This document shows, piece by piece, positions 13,111 to 25,231 of a DNA stretch of 64,000 nucleotides. Each line of letters begins with the position of its first letter. Position 1 is the stretch's first letter. Made by a program: the position numbers and the translations under genes. The stretch is from Pinus tabuliformis. Taxonomy: Eukaryota; Streptophyta; Pinopsida; Pinales; Pinaceae. The notes under the pieces are model-generated. The model made no database searches. It worked only from the letters and a program-made list of their open reading frames with translations, and had not been told where the DNA came from. The stretch spans positions 364,037,750-364,101,749 of the forward strand of contig CM062814.1 in assembly GCA_031772625.1 (NCBI GenBank), in the 5' to 3' direction.

Positions 13111-16100
13111 AAGATGTGTTCCATCTTTAAAATGGATCTTCTAATCGATTAGTGAGTAATGACTCCCTTATATGAAATAAAGGGGCCGAAAACACCATGC
13201 CAATGAAGATGTATGAGGAATGTCTAAAGCTATTACATCATAAAGATTCCATGGATGATGGATTAATGAAGGTCTTGGATAGTGTTTAGATGTTTGTTAA
13301 ATAGTGAAGAGACTACTGTGAAATTCAAATGGTATTGATCATAATGTATTTCTTGCTCCTAATTTTACATTCATTGTTTTATTTTGTTATTATAATTGAT
13401 AGGTTACAACCAGTGGTTGCTGCCCCCTTTAATTTTTTGCAGAGATTTGGAGACAATGTTGGTTAGCTACTAGAACCAAACCAGAAAAATATACCAAAGT
13501 CAACAACTACACATGATCAATATTCAGGGTACTATATTCTCTCACACAGACTTGTAATTCAATCTTCTACAATTTCTTTAAGGCTCGACCATGTAGGTTT
13601 TTCTACATAGTGTCTAGCAATTTGTCACAATTGAATTATTTTTGTTTGACTAGAACCACTTTCCTAGTAAACAAACATTAAAAGAGAGAGTTTGATTGTG
13701 ATATTTCCTATCACAATATGGGTTTAGTTTCTTATCAGTTTGCATGTTACAGATACATGTAATTTTTACATAGTACAACATGTAATAGGGCAGCTGCTCT
13801 TCAGCGGGCTCAAGATCATAATTAGCAACTTCATGTGGCCACACAAGTGTGCTAAGGAACTTTCTCGATAATGTATATACAGATCATTAGAGCCATCCAT
13901 TTCTATTTCTTCCTTATATAGAAATTTAGTGTATGCAGAATGGACATAGTTACCACTATCAAGGCCATTCAATTATAGCCTTTTTCCCTTACAACGTTTT
14001 TTTTAATTTTTATGATTCATAAAAGATATCATTTTGTTAGGGATTATTCAATGGTGCTTGTCTCATGGTTAAGTGGCAATAGTAAACAATCAAGCTTGAC
14101 ACTAGATATTCTGCAAAATAAAATAATTCCCATACACAAGATTGCCTTCGTCAGAGATATTTCCATCACCCAGAACTTTTCCTTAGATCATCTCAAGGGC
14201 TTAAGACTGAATTTGTCATGTATTGTTATTAATATATAATAATTAAGTATTGTTGTAAGAACAATTGTAATAGAATCTAAAAAAAATGAACTAATTATAC
14301 ATTAATTTTACTTACAAAAAAAACCATTCCTTACAATCCACATTTTCATATGTCGAGATTATCTACATCTTGAATGTTGTTAAACACATCTTTAGTTACG
14401 AATAGTTTAATTCCAGGAGAATTTTGATCACCCTACAAAAGAATTATCAAACAATAAGAGTTGATTCAAGACCAAAGTAAGGATTCTCTTAGAATATATA
14501 ACTTCTAAGCTATAATTCTTGATATTTTTTGTGCATTATCCATGTTACTAGAAATATTACTTCCTACAAGAATGTCCAACTGTGTCAAAATATATAACTT
14601 TGCGGTAGCTACTAGAAAGGAAAATGTAAAATTTTGGTAAAGATCCATGTGAAATGTCTCGAAAGTCTCAAGTAGTCAAAACTACCAATGACAAGAGATG
14701 TAATAAATATAATCTGCCATTGCTTTGGTTGGGTTCTGCAGAACATGTTAGTAAGGCATCATGAGGTTTCCATTCTTAGTGTAAAGTTTCAGAGAAACTG
14801 AAAAGGACACTGGTAGGTCCCAAATTTCCATGTTAAATCCCTCGTTTGAACCAAGTTGGGAATATATAGGGCATGCATGTGCACTGTAGAGACAAATGCA
14901 ATATTTGAAGGGGAAATACAATTTCCCTACACTAATATGAGGGCATCATCATGTTATAAAGAATATAAATCCAATTTAAAGAATAATGTATAATGTGTAG
15001 GTCTATTAACACTCAAAAACATCTAGATAAACTAGGGAAGGTTCTAAAGTAACCTTACAAAATCACTTCGCACTTCATGCTACTGCTTTTCTAGCTTCAA
15101 CAGGGGAATATCTAACATAACATATAGAACTTCAAACTTTAAATATAATTTAAAAAAGTCATTAATGCCTTAAATCTATTGGTTGATGGAGTCAACGAGA
15201 AAGAAAAGCTCAATCGGGTAGGTTATACACCCAAAACGTGGGTTTAAAAAATTGCACATTACAACAACCAACATCATCAATAAAAAAGACTCGTCATGAA
15301 CAAAAAATAACCTTTATTTGTAGAGCTACATGTTCAAGAAAGTCTATAAATGCTTGAATCACCCTAAAAATGCCAAAAGGGACAAAAGTATCACTTCCTT
15401 AGCACCTTATCCCCATATTGGACTGGGACATGCTCACATGTAAACTACAATAGTAGCTTTAAATTCTCATTGACCAACTAGCTTGATTACAATAACATGC
15501 AAGGACTTACAAGGAGTAGAAATGATAAAAGAAATGGAAGGACTGAAGAAAAACCAATCATATCAACCAACTCTCCATCTCTTATAAACTGAGAAGGGTA
15601 GTTTACAAAGCAGGTAACCAAGGAAAAGATGAGTAAAAACTAAAAAGATCCAAGTAAAACACTTTCCTTTTCAAAATGGAAAAGTTTCTTTCTTATCAAA
15701 AAAGTGTGCTTTCCTAAGTAAGAAAAGCATGATATAATAAAAGAAAATTGGTTTTTTCTCACATAGGGCACACATTCTCCAAACATAAGAATAGGCAAAG
15801 AAAGAATAGCACATATAAGGAGCATATTTCCTTACTAGGGTGGCATTATGAAAATAAACATTAAGAATTAAATAAACATTAGGTAATAATTAGTTAATTA
15901 ATGATTAATAAAGCGACATGTGAAAGGACATGTCTCAACTAACAGATGTGACTCTTATGAAATGGCACTCCGCCTAGTCTTTATATGGGGACTTTCGTTG
16001 AACAATCATCATATCATATCACTTGTTCTCAAAAATTTTATATAAAAATATTATTTATCCTATGATGGATATTTTCATAATCCAAATATTCTAAATATAA

Positions 16101-16315
16101 TTGTGTGATAACAAACTTTGTTCGTAGCAGCCTTCAGGTGCACTTTTGTTCAAGTGAATGGCTTAGGTACGGGTCCCAAAAGTAGATTGCATGGAAATTT
16201 TTTCAACAAAATGCCTTTCTTCCTAGAATAATTTTTTTATAACCAAGACTACCAAAATCATATGTAGAAGCCTCCGCCAAGCTTACTAGTTTCCAAGTGT
16301 AGAAGGACAAAGTAG
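13111..16315. other. AT-rich DNA left of the large gypsy element
   Basis: No conserved coding sequence is visible. Frames up to about 80 codons overlap each other on opposite strands. The right edge is the intact left flank of the Tat-type element's insertion site. Confidence 0.5.
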
Positions 16316-16320
16316 GGTCC
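16316..16320. repeat. Left target-site duplication GGTCC (Tat element)
   Basis: The five bases immediately before the LTR start TGTTGTAG are repeated exactly after the end of the 3' LTR at 42,958-42,962. Confidence 0.85.
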
Positions 16321-18205
16321 TGTTGTAGCGGCTACAACACCATCCAAAGTTTTTCCCTGCAACCAAATTTAGAGCCTTCCATGGTTTTTCCTTGATGATT
16401 GCAAACATTCAGGCTCATCCCATGAGCTCATGTCGAGTCTTTACACCCTCTTTGATTGACCATTCACTGGTCATCTTTTAGCATGTTGGGTGCAATGTCA
16501 TGCTTGTAGTCTTGTTATGGATATGTTGAAGGTCTATCTTTGTGTGTACAAGTTGTGTGCACTATGTAAAAATATGTCACACTCACACACGAAGTTGTAT
16601 GTAATGTCATGCAAGTGTCGTCATGGTCATTTAATGATCTATCTCAAGTTTTGCACTTGTCGCTCTCACCATTTAGTCAACGGCACTAAGCATATGTTTT
16701 CTTATTGGTTTGAGGTATCTTGTCATTGAGTCATGTTGAGTCTGTGTTTGCAAGTTCATGTATACATGAGTTCACTCAATCAGACACTTAACCATTTTTC
16801 CGAAGATCTGTCAACCAGACCACCCTCCACTAGCCGGACCTCCACTGAGCTACACTGTGCAGTCTCATCCCTTAGTGACCAAGCACTATTGCCCAGAACT
16901 GCATAGAGCTTGAGGTTGCCTTTCAAGCAATCTGTATTGTGCAATCCTCAGATAAACCTTGTTGACTGTCACCTAGAAAAATGCAAAAGTTGGCTAAGAA
17001 TCCATCTCAATCTACACTTCCCGCAAGCCTATCCATCAAGCCTCCCATTGGTCAATTGAAGAATTTGATAGAAGCAGTGACCCAGGGCCACACTCAACTC
17101 CAAAATTTCACAGAAAAGGCCATCTTGCCTTCTTTCACTGCCTAAAGGAATTACATAGACAAGGAGAGCAAGCACCTATTTCCTATCACTGTACTATCTC
17201 TGGAAAGTGTGTAGTTTTGTCAGTCAGTCCCCCTGCTTGCCTACTTGCCACTCATAAAAATTTCATATTTCTGATGGATAGTCCACCTGCTTCGCAATAC
17301 CCCACTTAGCTTGGAAAATGCATAGACATGTCCTGCATGACTCCCTCCCAGATCTATGCAGTTATGGCTAGCAAGATCCCAGAGCCCGATCTCGGCCTCA
17401 TCTAGAAATCTACACAATTTTCACTACCAGTGCCTCCTGCTACCCACAATGCCTTCCACGAAAAATCTATGCAATTCTGCTTCCCAGTTGAGTGAGATCC
17501 TATAGATGTCACTGCTATCCTGGACTAGTCAACCTAGCCTCTCAGTGACCTTTGCGCAATTTTTCCCAACAGTTCCGCAGAGCCTCGTATCCCAGCCTGA
17601 AATGCTCTATGCACATTTTTAGAGCCTTTTCCTCTCTCTTGGTCACCTACACCCAAAAACGAAAGATGATGCATCATGGTAGACTAGGGGATTTTTGGAT
17701 TTGATTTTGTTTAATCATGTGTGATTGCATAAAAAGGTACATGGATGAGACATGCCATGACGATGAACGAGATGAACAAGGAGTGGATGCTAGGAGACTT
17801 GTTTGCAAATGAATGAACACATGAAGCATGCCAAGTACCAACGAAGGGGATACATGTACATGAAATATCAATCGAACACCAAGGCCATTGATGACTTTTC
17901 ACACCTTGTCCTGTGGAGGTGAAGTGATGATACACCAAGAGCACACTCATCACTCAGTAGCACAATAACTCGACATGGACACCACCATCAGCATGAACAT
18001 ACCTGTAGTGTCATGTTGAGTCATGTTATGAGTCATCTCGACCACATCACTATTGTGGTCCATACTATTATAAGAAATGTAATGTAATGTAGACATCCAA
18101 GAGACACACATACGAAGTTGAAGTGTCATGTCAGTTGAAGAGTCATGTAAGTCAAATAGTCATGAGGGAAGTCAAAGAGTCACAAGGGTGTGGTTCACCC
18201 TTGGC

Positions 18206-18213
18206 TATATATA
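18206..18213 (+). promoter_or_regulatory. Probable LTR TATA box
   Basis: TATATATA lies within ggctatatatacccatgag. The equivalent site in the 3' LTR (42,119-42,126) reads TATATCTA. The position is late in the LTR, fitting a U3/R boundary. Activity is not demonstrated. Confidence 0.45.
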
Positions 18214-18554
18214 CCCATGAGTTGTACATGGAAAGGACATTTCACCTTGCCTCCTCCCACATAGCCTTGAGGGTGTGTAGTATTTTCTTTGAGGATCGAG
18301 AAATGGCTCCAACGCTGCACTATCAGGGTTAGCGATGTATGGTGTACGGATGTGTCTTGGAAATTTCACTTAATTCAGAAGCCTGTTAATAGGCAAGCAC
18401 CTTTTGACACATGTATTGTATTTGTTTGTAAGAATATTCTTTGGATGCTTGTAATGCATGTTGCTTTAACTTGTACTAAGATAGTTGAACTATTTCAGTT
18501 GTTTTATTGCATATGTTGCTCAAAATGTGCTGTATCACTTGCTATCGTTGTCTC

Positions 18555-18745
18555 ACCCTTGTGGACTACTCCGCCAAACACTAAACAAATTCATTCTTGT
18601 AAACTTGTTATAATCACAATCGTGTGGACTACTCCACTGGGTGTTGTATGTGTTATCTATTCACCTTTTGTTGTTTTCTTCCACATGCATGTGGAATACT
18701 CCGGCGGAAGCTGTGCCAATCCTGTTGTGTTGTGTGTCTCTAACT
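18555..18745 (+). repeat. Three imperfect ~65-bp repeats inside the LTR
   Basis: The phrase TGTGGACTACTCCGCC or variants recurs near 18,558, 18,622 and 18,690, and again three times in the 3' LTR (about 42,472, 42,543 and 42,610). The repeat therefore predates integration. Confidence 0.6.
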
Positions 18746-19042
18746 GAGTTGGGACTATTCCCTTTTCACTTGAAACTCACTCTCACCCTCTCCCTCTACT
18801 GTGAAATAACTTAGACACAAGTTACACTAAGCACTCACCAAGCACATGAAGCTCATTTTTTGAAGACTAAATATACCACTCTCATGTGCTAAGAAGCAAG
18901 ATCTAAGGCATACATTTAAGATAATAGCAACCAGGCCATCATACCAATTATGACTCCTACACCAAAGGATGTGCGGTCTTGTTGGGACTTCATACTGGGG
19001 AGATCCTCTGCATGTTAGTGGGTCCAACATCGTCAAAAACTT

Positions 19043-19060
19043 TGGTGCTAGAAGGAGGGT
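19043..19060 (+). other. Primer-binding-site-like sequence (Tat element)
   Basis: TGGTGCTAGAAGGAGGG begins a few bases after the LTR end, where a tRNA primer site is expected, and resembles primer sites of plant Tat-type gypsy elements. The tRNA was not identified. Confidence 0.55.
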
Positions 19061-19066
19061 CGTTAG

Positions 19067-19377
19067 TTGTTTATGGTTGAATGTCCTCTCACCCGCACTC
19101 ATCAATCATATGGTCAAGGAAGGAACTCGAACTCCCTCTCACCTACATGCAACTCTGAAGTTGGTTACTCCTCACCTTCAAGATGTGAACAAGAAATTTC
19201 ATATCAGCATCTCTGCTCTATCCATCGCATCACCCGTCAATTTTCCAAACCAGTCAGACTGGTTCCAAGAATTATACAAGATCTTCCATATGCATCAAAG
19301 AAGCCAAAGACCACTCCCACAGGATTTTTCGTCTCATCAATGAAAGAAGAATTCCTTTCTTCCCTCGAAGGTCTGAC
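19067..19377 (+). pseudogene. Start of Tat-element gag region, cut by the chromovirus insertion
   Basis: An open frame (from ATG at 19,067) runs up to the insertion point at 19,377. When the nested element and one copy of the CTGAC duplication are removed, the frame continues from 25,232 (SSLEGLT then EAIENGEEPPVF) to a stop. It is thus the N-terminal gag or leader coding region of the large element. No domain is recognisable in this part. Confidence 0.5.
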
Positions 19378-19703
19378 TGTTGGATCCCTATAATACTAGT
19401 GATTACCCTATTACTATTGTAGTTGTATCCCTTATTAATATTGTTGTGCCCCTATTATCCACATATTGTTATTACTGTGCCCTATAGAATCCCTCTATTG
19501 TTATTTTTGTGGCTTTATATTACTATTGTTAGGTTAGTTGGGTTATACTATGATTCCTTAGACTCCTATATATATAGAAAGGAGGTTTTGTCATTTGAAT
19601 CATCCAAGGATTGTTCATTTATGTAATGTAAAGGAGGTTGCCCCCTCGAGGAGGCTGATTTATAAGGCGTTTTTCTATCTTTTCTTGACCTGGTTTCATA
19701 ACA
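19378..19703 (+). repeat. 5' LTR of the chromovirus (326 bp)
   Basis: TGTTGGATCC...CATAACA, matching 24,894-25,226. It contains a TATATATATA run at 19,567-19,576 that is a plausible core promoter; the 3' LTR keeps TATATATA at 25,083-25,090. Confidence 0.95.
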
Positions 19704-19705
19704 TT

Positions 19706-19717
19706 TGGTATCAGAGC
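19706..19717 (+). other. Primer binding site, initiator-Met tRNA type
   Basis: TGGTATCAGAGC, two bases after the LTR end, is the standard plant primer site complementary to the 3' end of initiator methionine tRNA. Confidence 0.9.
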
Positions 19718-20381
19718 TTTGGATTCTAGGGTTTCGCTGCTCCAAATAGGTCATCGTGACATTTTTACTATAACTATTTTTCTGCGATGTTTCAGAAGCT
19801 AAAAAAAATCCCATTTTAGAAGACATCGAACTGAACCTCAGATCCAAATTTCAGGGTTTTTTGCACTATATTTGCGGAGATATGATCTGCGGAAGTTGGT
19901 CTTTTTGCAGACTCCTGAATTACATTCCAAACAGGCGACCTGGGGAAAATCCTCATAACTTTATCTATGAGCATTGGATTGAAATTTTGTAAGAAGTTAC
20001 AGAAAGAGGACATAATTTAGTTTCTTGTGAATATTTTTAGAGCCAAAGGTCGAAAAAATGACTCATGGCATGTCGTACAAGTTTGCTCTACTGAACTAGT
20101 CTATAATCAAGTCACTGTGGGAGATTTCACATAACTCTTCCTTGGAGAATCCAATTTGGGTCAGACTGGTGGCATTGGAAAGAGGACACAGAGGGATACT
20201 GTAGGTCGCAATTTCAAAAATGGATGATTAGAAAGTATAGAGATACATCAGAGGCAATATCGAGCTCCTACAAAGTGAAAAAAAGGTGTGTAGATTTTTT
20301 AAAAGTTTTGCTTAAGCTTGATTTGAAAATTTATTTTGAAGGAATTCAAAGGGCATAGTAGAGAATTATTATCGGTAACTG
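19718..20381 (+). other. Untranslated leader of the chromovirus
   Basis: About 660 bp between primer site and gag, with no open frame of note. The retroviral-type packaging signal expected here cannot be identified by eye. Confidence 0.5.
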
Positions 20382-21500
20382 ATGCCCCGAGGAAAGAAAA
20401 TGCAAGCACCTAGTAAGCAACCTGAAAGCTCTAGCATGATTCATGAAGAAGAGGAAGAAATGCTACATGATATATCAAAATTACAAGAACAAGTGCAACA
20501 AATGTCACTCTCACAAAAGCTAACAGAAGCTAAGATAAATGGCATTGAATCTAAGATAAAGGGCATGGAAGCTAAGATGGATGATGTAGATAGATTTGAA
20601 GAGAGATTTGAAGAGAGACATGGCAGATTTGAAGACAGGTTTGACAAATTTTCTACAAGAAGTACTTACTAATGCTGAAAAGGTAATAAAGGAAACTCAT
20701 GATGTGAACAAAAGAAATGTTAATAATGATTTCTTAGACTCTAATGTGGGATAAAAGACCCCCCATATTCCAAAAATTGATATGAGGAATTTTTATGGCA
20801 AGGATCTCGCAACATGGATATTACAGATGGAGCAATTTTTCGATCTCAATAATGTGAAAAACACACAAAAGGTACGTATTGCAACTTTATATTTGGAACC
20901 AAATCAGTTTGTATGGTATCAATGGCTTTCCTCTCGTAAACAGATTATCACTTGGGCAATTTTTACGGAAGAACTGACAACACATTACAAGGATACAAAA
21001 AGAAACACTTTTTTTAGCCAATTGATAAGTCTCAAACAAAAGGGTTCAATAATGGAGCACATTGAGGAGTTCCAAAAATTGAACATAAGGGTAAACAATA
21101 TTCCAGAGGAGCATAGGATTGATGTGTTCATAGGGACTTTAAAGGATAATATCCAACATGATGTTTGCCTTTGGGAACCCGATTCATTAGAGAAGGCAAT
21201 CGGGTTAGCAAGAAAAATGGAAAGCAAAATTATGGCAACCAGGAAGCATACCACTCACAACTATAAAGATGGAAGTATTGTTGCCCCTAATCTTCCACAA
21301 CCTATAAGGTTGACACCAAAACAATTGGAAGAAGAAAGAGCAAAAGGGCTTTGTTACAGTTGTGATAGAAAATACACTAAAGGTCATAAGTGTGCTGAGA
21401 AGAAATTATTCTACATAGATTACGAAGAGGAAGAAGAAAAGGAGAAAGAAAGGTCAAAAGAAGAGGATATACTCCAAGAACAAAGCCTAGATAAAGAAGA
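20382..21500 (+). pseudogene. Chromovirus gag (capsid and zinc knuckle)
   Basis: Gag would form the particle that packages element RNA. The first piece (20,382-20,672) starts at an ATG and is a highly charged, coiled-coil-like segment (repeated EERFEERHGRFEDRF). It is followed by a frameshift and a TAA at about 20,752. The capsid-like part resumes by 20,782 (FYGKDLATWILQMEQFFDL, then WYQWL and FSQLISLKQKGS) and ends in a zinc-knuckle region CYSCDRKYTKGHKC (about 21,352-21,395) typical of chromovirus gag. A Glu-rich linker leads into protease without a stop. The coding order and length fit the family. Confidence 0.9.
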
Positions 21501-21838
21501 AATGAATCTGACCATATATTGTAATGCATTGGTGGGAATTACCACTCCTCAAACCATCAAGATAGAAGGACAAATCAAGAAGAAAAAGGTAATAGTGTTG
21601 ATTGATTCAGGAAGTACCCACAATTTTATTCATTGTAAGGTAGAAAAAGAATTGAATTGCTTCTTATATCCAGCACTAGAGTGTCAAGTGATGGTTGCAA
21701 ATGGAGGAACAATAAATTGCTCTACAAAGTGCCATAATATCAAGCTATCAATGGGAGAATATGTATTGACTAGCCCAACGCTTTCCATTCCAATGGAAGG
21801 TGCTGATGTACATACTAGGAGTCTAATGGCTACAACCG
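21501..21838 (+). pseudogene. Chromovirus aspartic protease region
   Basis: The active-site motif LIDSGSTHNFIH (DSG) is intact at about 21,597-21,635, and the family's flap region follows (MVANGGTINC). Near 21,800 the frame shifts. The expected family segment continues in another frame as LGV-stop-WLQPLGT, that is, a Gln codon changed to a stop, then rejoins the frame that opens RT at 21,839. The protease would cleave the gag-pol polyprotein; here it is separated from RT by these lesions. Confidence 0.9.
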
Positions 21839-22843
21839 TTGGGTACAATAGATTTCAATTTTCTAGAAATTTTCATGAAATTTTCTATGGAAGGAAAGGA
21901 AGTTGAATTAAGGGGTATTGTAGGGAAACCAGGAAAGATAATCAGCTCTAACGATATGACAAAGCTTCTAAAAAAGGAACAAAGGGGTGTAATTTCAGAA
22001 TTATGTTTGCTAGATGTTTCCACATTGCAATCATCTATTTCTCCAGATCTCCAAAAAGTCTTGGACAATCTTTCCAAGGTATTTGAGACTCCCAAAGGTC
22101 TCCCACCTATTCTTGATCATGATCATGCTATTCATCTGATTCCAGGAAGTGTTCCTCCAAGCATCAGGCTGTACAGACATCCATATGCCCAAAAGAGTGA
22201 AATTGAATGTATGGTTGCAGAAATGCTAGAGGCCTATATAATTCAACCGAGTCAAAGTTCTTTCTCTGCTCCAATAGTATTAGTGCACAAGAAGGATGGA
22301 TCATGGCGCATGTGTCTAGATTATAGGGAGCACAACAAGCTCACTATTAGAGATAAGTTTCCCATTCCCATCATTGATGAATTACTGGATGAATTTCATG
22401 GATCAATTTACTTCACCAAGTTGGATCTTCGATCAGGATATCATCAAATCAGAATGAATACTGAAGGCATTCCGAAAATAGCATTTAGAAATCATGAGGG
22501 TCATTATGAATTTTTGGTCATGCCTTTTGGCCTTACCGATGCACCTTCAACATTTCAAGGTTTGATCAATTCCATTTTCAAACCATTCCTTAGAAAATCT
22601 GTGTTAGTATTTTTTGATGATATACAAATCTACAGCAAGTCTTGGAAGGATCATGTTAAACATGTTGATAGGGTGCTACAACTATTGGAGGAGAAACAAT
22701 TATATGCAAAAAGATCCAAATGTTTCTTTGGAGTATAAGAGGCGGAATATCTGGGTCATATTGTATCTCATGAAGGAGTTAAGGTAGACCCTAGCAAAAT
22801 TAAAGCCATTAAGGAATGGAAAATCCCCACATCCATAAAGCAT
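21839..22843 (+). pseudogene. Chromovirus reverse transcriptase
   Basis: This RNA-directed DNA polymerase domain shows the classic order: VHKKDGSWRMCLDYREHNKL, KLDLRSGYHQIRM (motif A Asp), MPFGLTDAPSTFQ (motif B) and the active site VFFDDIQIYS (FFDD). After CFFGV a TAA at about 22,736 replaces a conserved Gln, and the frame reopens at once (EAEYLGHIVSHEGVKVDP). The catalytic aspartates are intact, so inactivation is by nonsense mutation, not active-site loss. Confidence 0.95.
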
Positions 22844-23497
22844 ATGCGAGGATTTCTCACATTGACAGGGTATTATCCCAAGTTTGTTAAGAATTATGGG
22901 AGAATCGAAGCACCTCTAACAACATTATTGAAGAAAGATTCATTTTCATGGACTCCAGAAGCAACAAAAGCCTTTGAACATCTTAAAGAGGCAATGTGCC
23001 AAGCACCGGTCTTAGCTACACTGGACTTCACAAAAACCTTTATTGTGGAATGTGATGCTTCAAGAAAAGGAATTGGTGCTATTTTAATGCAAGATGAAAG
23101 ACCCATTGCTTTTGAAAGTCGTCCAATCAAGGGAAAGCTTTTACACAAAGCTATTTATGAGAAGGAAATGTTGGCAATACTCCATGCGCTTAAGAAATGG
23201 CGACCCTACCTAATGGGAAGACACTTCAAGGTAAGAGTGGATCATGATAGCCTTAAATACTTTTTGGAACAAAGATTATCCTATGAAGAGCAACAAAAGT
23301 GGGTCACAAAGATGTTGGGTTATGACTTTGAAATCATCTACAAAAAAGGGAAGCAAAATTTGGTGGCAGATGCACTCTCAAGAAAGGATGAGGATGTGGA
23401 AGCATTGTTGTGTGCCATTTCTATTATCCAACCAGATTGGATAAACGAAGCAAGGGAGGAATGGAAGAATGATGAAGAAGTGTGGGCAATTATTTGA
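22844..23497 (+). pseudogene. Chromovirus RNase H
   Basis: The open frame continues from RT. The connection region GFLTLTGYYPKFVKNYGRI is followed by gypsy RNase H: FIVECDASRKGIGAILMQ (first Asp), the family's conserved YEKEMLAILHALKKWRPYL, VRVDHDSLKYFLE and the terminal NLVADALSRK. It would degrade template RNA during cDNA synthesis. It ends at a TGA (23,495-23,497) that is internal to the polyprotein in this family. Confidence 0.95.
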
Positions 23498-23611
23498 AAG
23501 TTACAACAAGTTTCTAGTACGTCTGATACATTTAGTTGGAAAAACGTTTCTTTATGGTACAAATATCGCTTATACCTCTGTAAGAATTCCCAACTACAAT
23601 AAAAGATTCTT

Positions 23612-24680
23612 ATGGAATTTCACACTTCTCCCTTAGGAGGGCACTCAGGATTTTTAAAAACTTACCACAGGGTTAAGAAGGAATTCTTTTGGGATGGCCT
23701 TAAATCAGATATTCAAAACTTTGTGGCGGAATGTTTGGTTTTCCAACAAAATAAAGTTGAAACAATTAAGACATCGGGTCTATTACAACCTTTATCCATT
23801 CCAAGCCAACGTTGGGAGGAGGTTTCAATGGATTTTATCATAGGTTTACCCAAGTCTGAGGGAAGGAGTGTCATCATGGTGGTAGTTGACAGACTTACCA
23901 AGTATGCACACTTTTTTGCATTATCACATCCATTTAAAGACAGTACAATTTGTACTGCATTTATGGAAACAATTCAAAAGCTACATGGAAACCCAAAGAT
24001 TATTGTAAGTGATAGAGATCCCATTTTCACTGGAAATTTTTGGAAAGAATTATTTTCTTGTCTTGGTACTCAGTTCGCTCATAGCTCATCTTATCATCCT
24101 CAATCTGATGGGAAAACTAAGATAGTAAACAAATGTTTGGAAGGATATATTCGTTGCTTTGTATCTGATAAATAGACACAATGGGTCAAGTGGTTGCCTC
24201 TAGCTGAATGGTGGTATAACACTTCCTTCTATACAGCAACAAAAATAACCCCATTTATGGCACTTTATGGATATCAGCCACCATCCATCACATCATACTT
24301 AAGAGAAAATTCTAAGGTTCAAGTAGTGGAACATCACATCGAACATCAACAACAAGTCCTCCAACTCTTAAAGGATAACCTCGTGTTGGTACAAAATAAA
24401 ATGAAACAACAGGCAGATCAACATCACAGCAAAAGAAGTTTTGATGTAGGTGATTGGGTATTCCTACGGCTACAACCATATAAGCAAATGTCCCTCAAGA
24501 AAGCTTAGAGGGATAATAAATTATCACCAAAGTATTATGGTATGTACAAGGTGTTGCAGAAGATTAGTACTATGGCATACAAATTAGAGCTTCCTGCAGC
24601 TTCTCGATTGCACCCAGTTTTCCATGTTTCATGTTTAAAGAAGGTTATAGGGGACAAGCTCCCAGTTCAAACATAATTGT
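23612..24680 (+). pseudogene. Chromovirus integrase, catalytic residue lost
   Basis: The integrase runs from the HHCC zinc region (EFHTSPLGGHSGF; the CxxC is damaged, reading CLVFQQ, with Phe at the second Cys) through the core: VSMDFIIGLP (first Asp), VSDRDPIFTG (second Asp), then GKTKIVNKCLEG, where the third acidic residue of the D-D-E triad is Lys (codon 24,119-24,121). A TAG follows FVSDK at about 24,173, then LAEWWYNTSFYTATKITPF and VGDWVFLRLQPYKQ to a TAG at about 24,506. The later part (YYGMYKVLQKI, HPVFHVSCLKK) is in the same overall reading with a further stop. Confidence 0.93.
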
Positions 24681-24683
24681 CAG

Positions 24684-24852
24684 AACTTGACAAAGAAGGA
24701 AAAATTATATTGGAATCGGAAGCAGTCACAGAAACAAGAACTCGACAACTACGAAATCGATCAATTTCGAAATATCTTATCAAGTGGAAGAACTTATCCG
24801 CTGAAGATTCCACATGGGAGGATGAGAATTTTATACAAAGCATCTAGAACTA
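24684..24852 (+). pseudogene. Chromodomain at the integrase C terminus
   Basis: The end of the polyprotein reads ILESEAVTETRTRQLRNR, then SKYLIKWKNLSAEDSTWEDE. The YLIKW...STWE core is the signature of a chromodomain, which in chromoviruses binds modified histones and steers integration to heterochromatin. It lies in a different frame from the longest open frame there. It ends at a TAG near 24,850, close to the polypurine tract. Confidence 0.85.
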
Positions 24853-24879
24853 CTCAAGCATTGAGGACAACTCTTTTTT

Positions 24880-24893
24880 GAAGGAGAGGGGCA
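24880..24893 (+). other. Polypurine tract of the chromovirus
   Basis: GAAGGAGAGGGGCA abuts the 3' LTR start, the expected plus-strand primer. Confidence 0.85.
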
Positions 24894-25226
24894 TGTTGGG
24901 TCCCTATAATACTAATAATTACCATATTACTATTGTAGTTGCATCAATTATTAATATTGTTGTGCCCCTATTATCCCCATATTGTTATTACTGTGCCCCA
25001 TAGAATCCCTCTATTATTATTTTTGTGGCTTTATGTTATTATTGTTAGGTCGGCTAGGTTAAATTGTGACCCTTTCGACTCCTATATATAGAAAGGAGGT
25101 TTTGTCATTTGAATCATCCAAGAATTTTTCATTTATGTAATGTAAAGGAGGTTGCCCCCTCGAAGACGCTGAATTCTAAGGCGTTGATATATCTTTTCTA
25201 TCTATTCTTGAGCTGGTTTCATAACG
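24894..25226 (+). repeat. 3' LTR of the chromovirus (333 bp)
   Basis: TGTTGGGTCC...CATAACG, colinear with 19,378-19,703. The last base has changed from the canonical CA to CG. CTGAC follows directly. Confidence 0.95.
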
Positions 25227-25231
25227 CTGAC

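Larger units (their letters stand above)
16321..19038 (+). repeat. 5' LTR of the Tat-type element (about 2.7 kb)
   Basis: It starts with TGTTGTAGCGGCTACAACAC and is colinear with 39,782-42,957. A TATA box lies at 18,206-18,213. Three imperfect copies of a phrase like TGTGGACTACTCCGCC lie downstream. The end (cgtcaaaa) aligns with catcaaca of the 3' LTR, so the canonical CA terminus has mutated here. Open frames inside it (e.g. 18,289-18,747) are not conserved between the two LTRs and are not genes. Confidence 0.85.
19373..25231 (+). mobile_element. Chromodomain Ty3/gypsy retrotransposon (chromovirus), nested
   Basis: Short LTRs (19,378-19,703 and 24,894-25,226) are flanked by the 5-bp duplication CTGAC (19,373-19,377 and 25,227-25,231). 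The internal order is primer site, gag with zinc knuckle, protease, RT, RNase H, integrase, chromodomain, polypurine tract. Several stops and at least one frameshift interrupt the polyprotein. The catalytic Glu of integrase and one zinc-binding Cys are lost, so it is dead. The LTRs differ at very roughly one position in ten by eye, so it is younger than its Tat host but still old. Confidence 0.95.

Noticed and set aside
18289..18747. 152-codon open frame
   Set aside because: It lies within the Tat 5' LTR and is not kept as a frame in the 3' LTR.
19067..19393. Open frame running into the chromovirus LTR taken as a complete gene
   Set aside because: The last codons are LTR. The true continuation is at 25,232 after removing the insertion.
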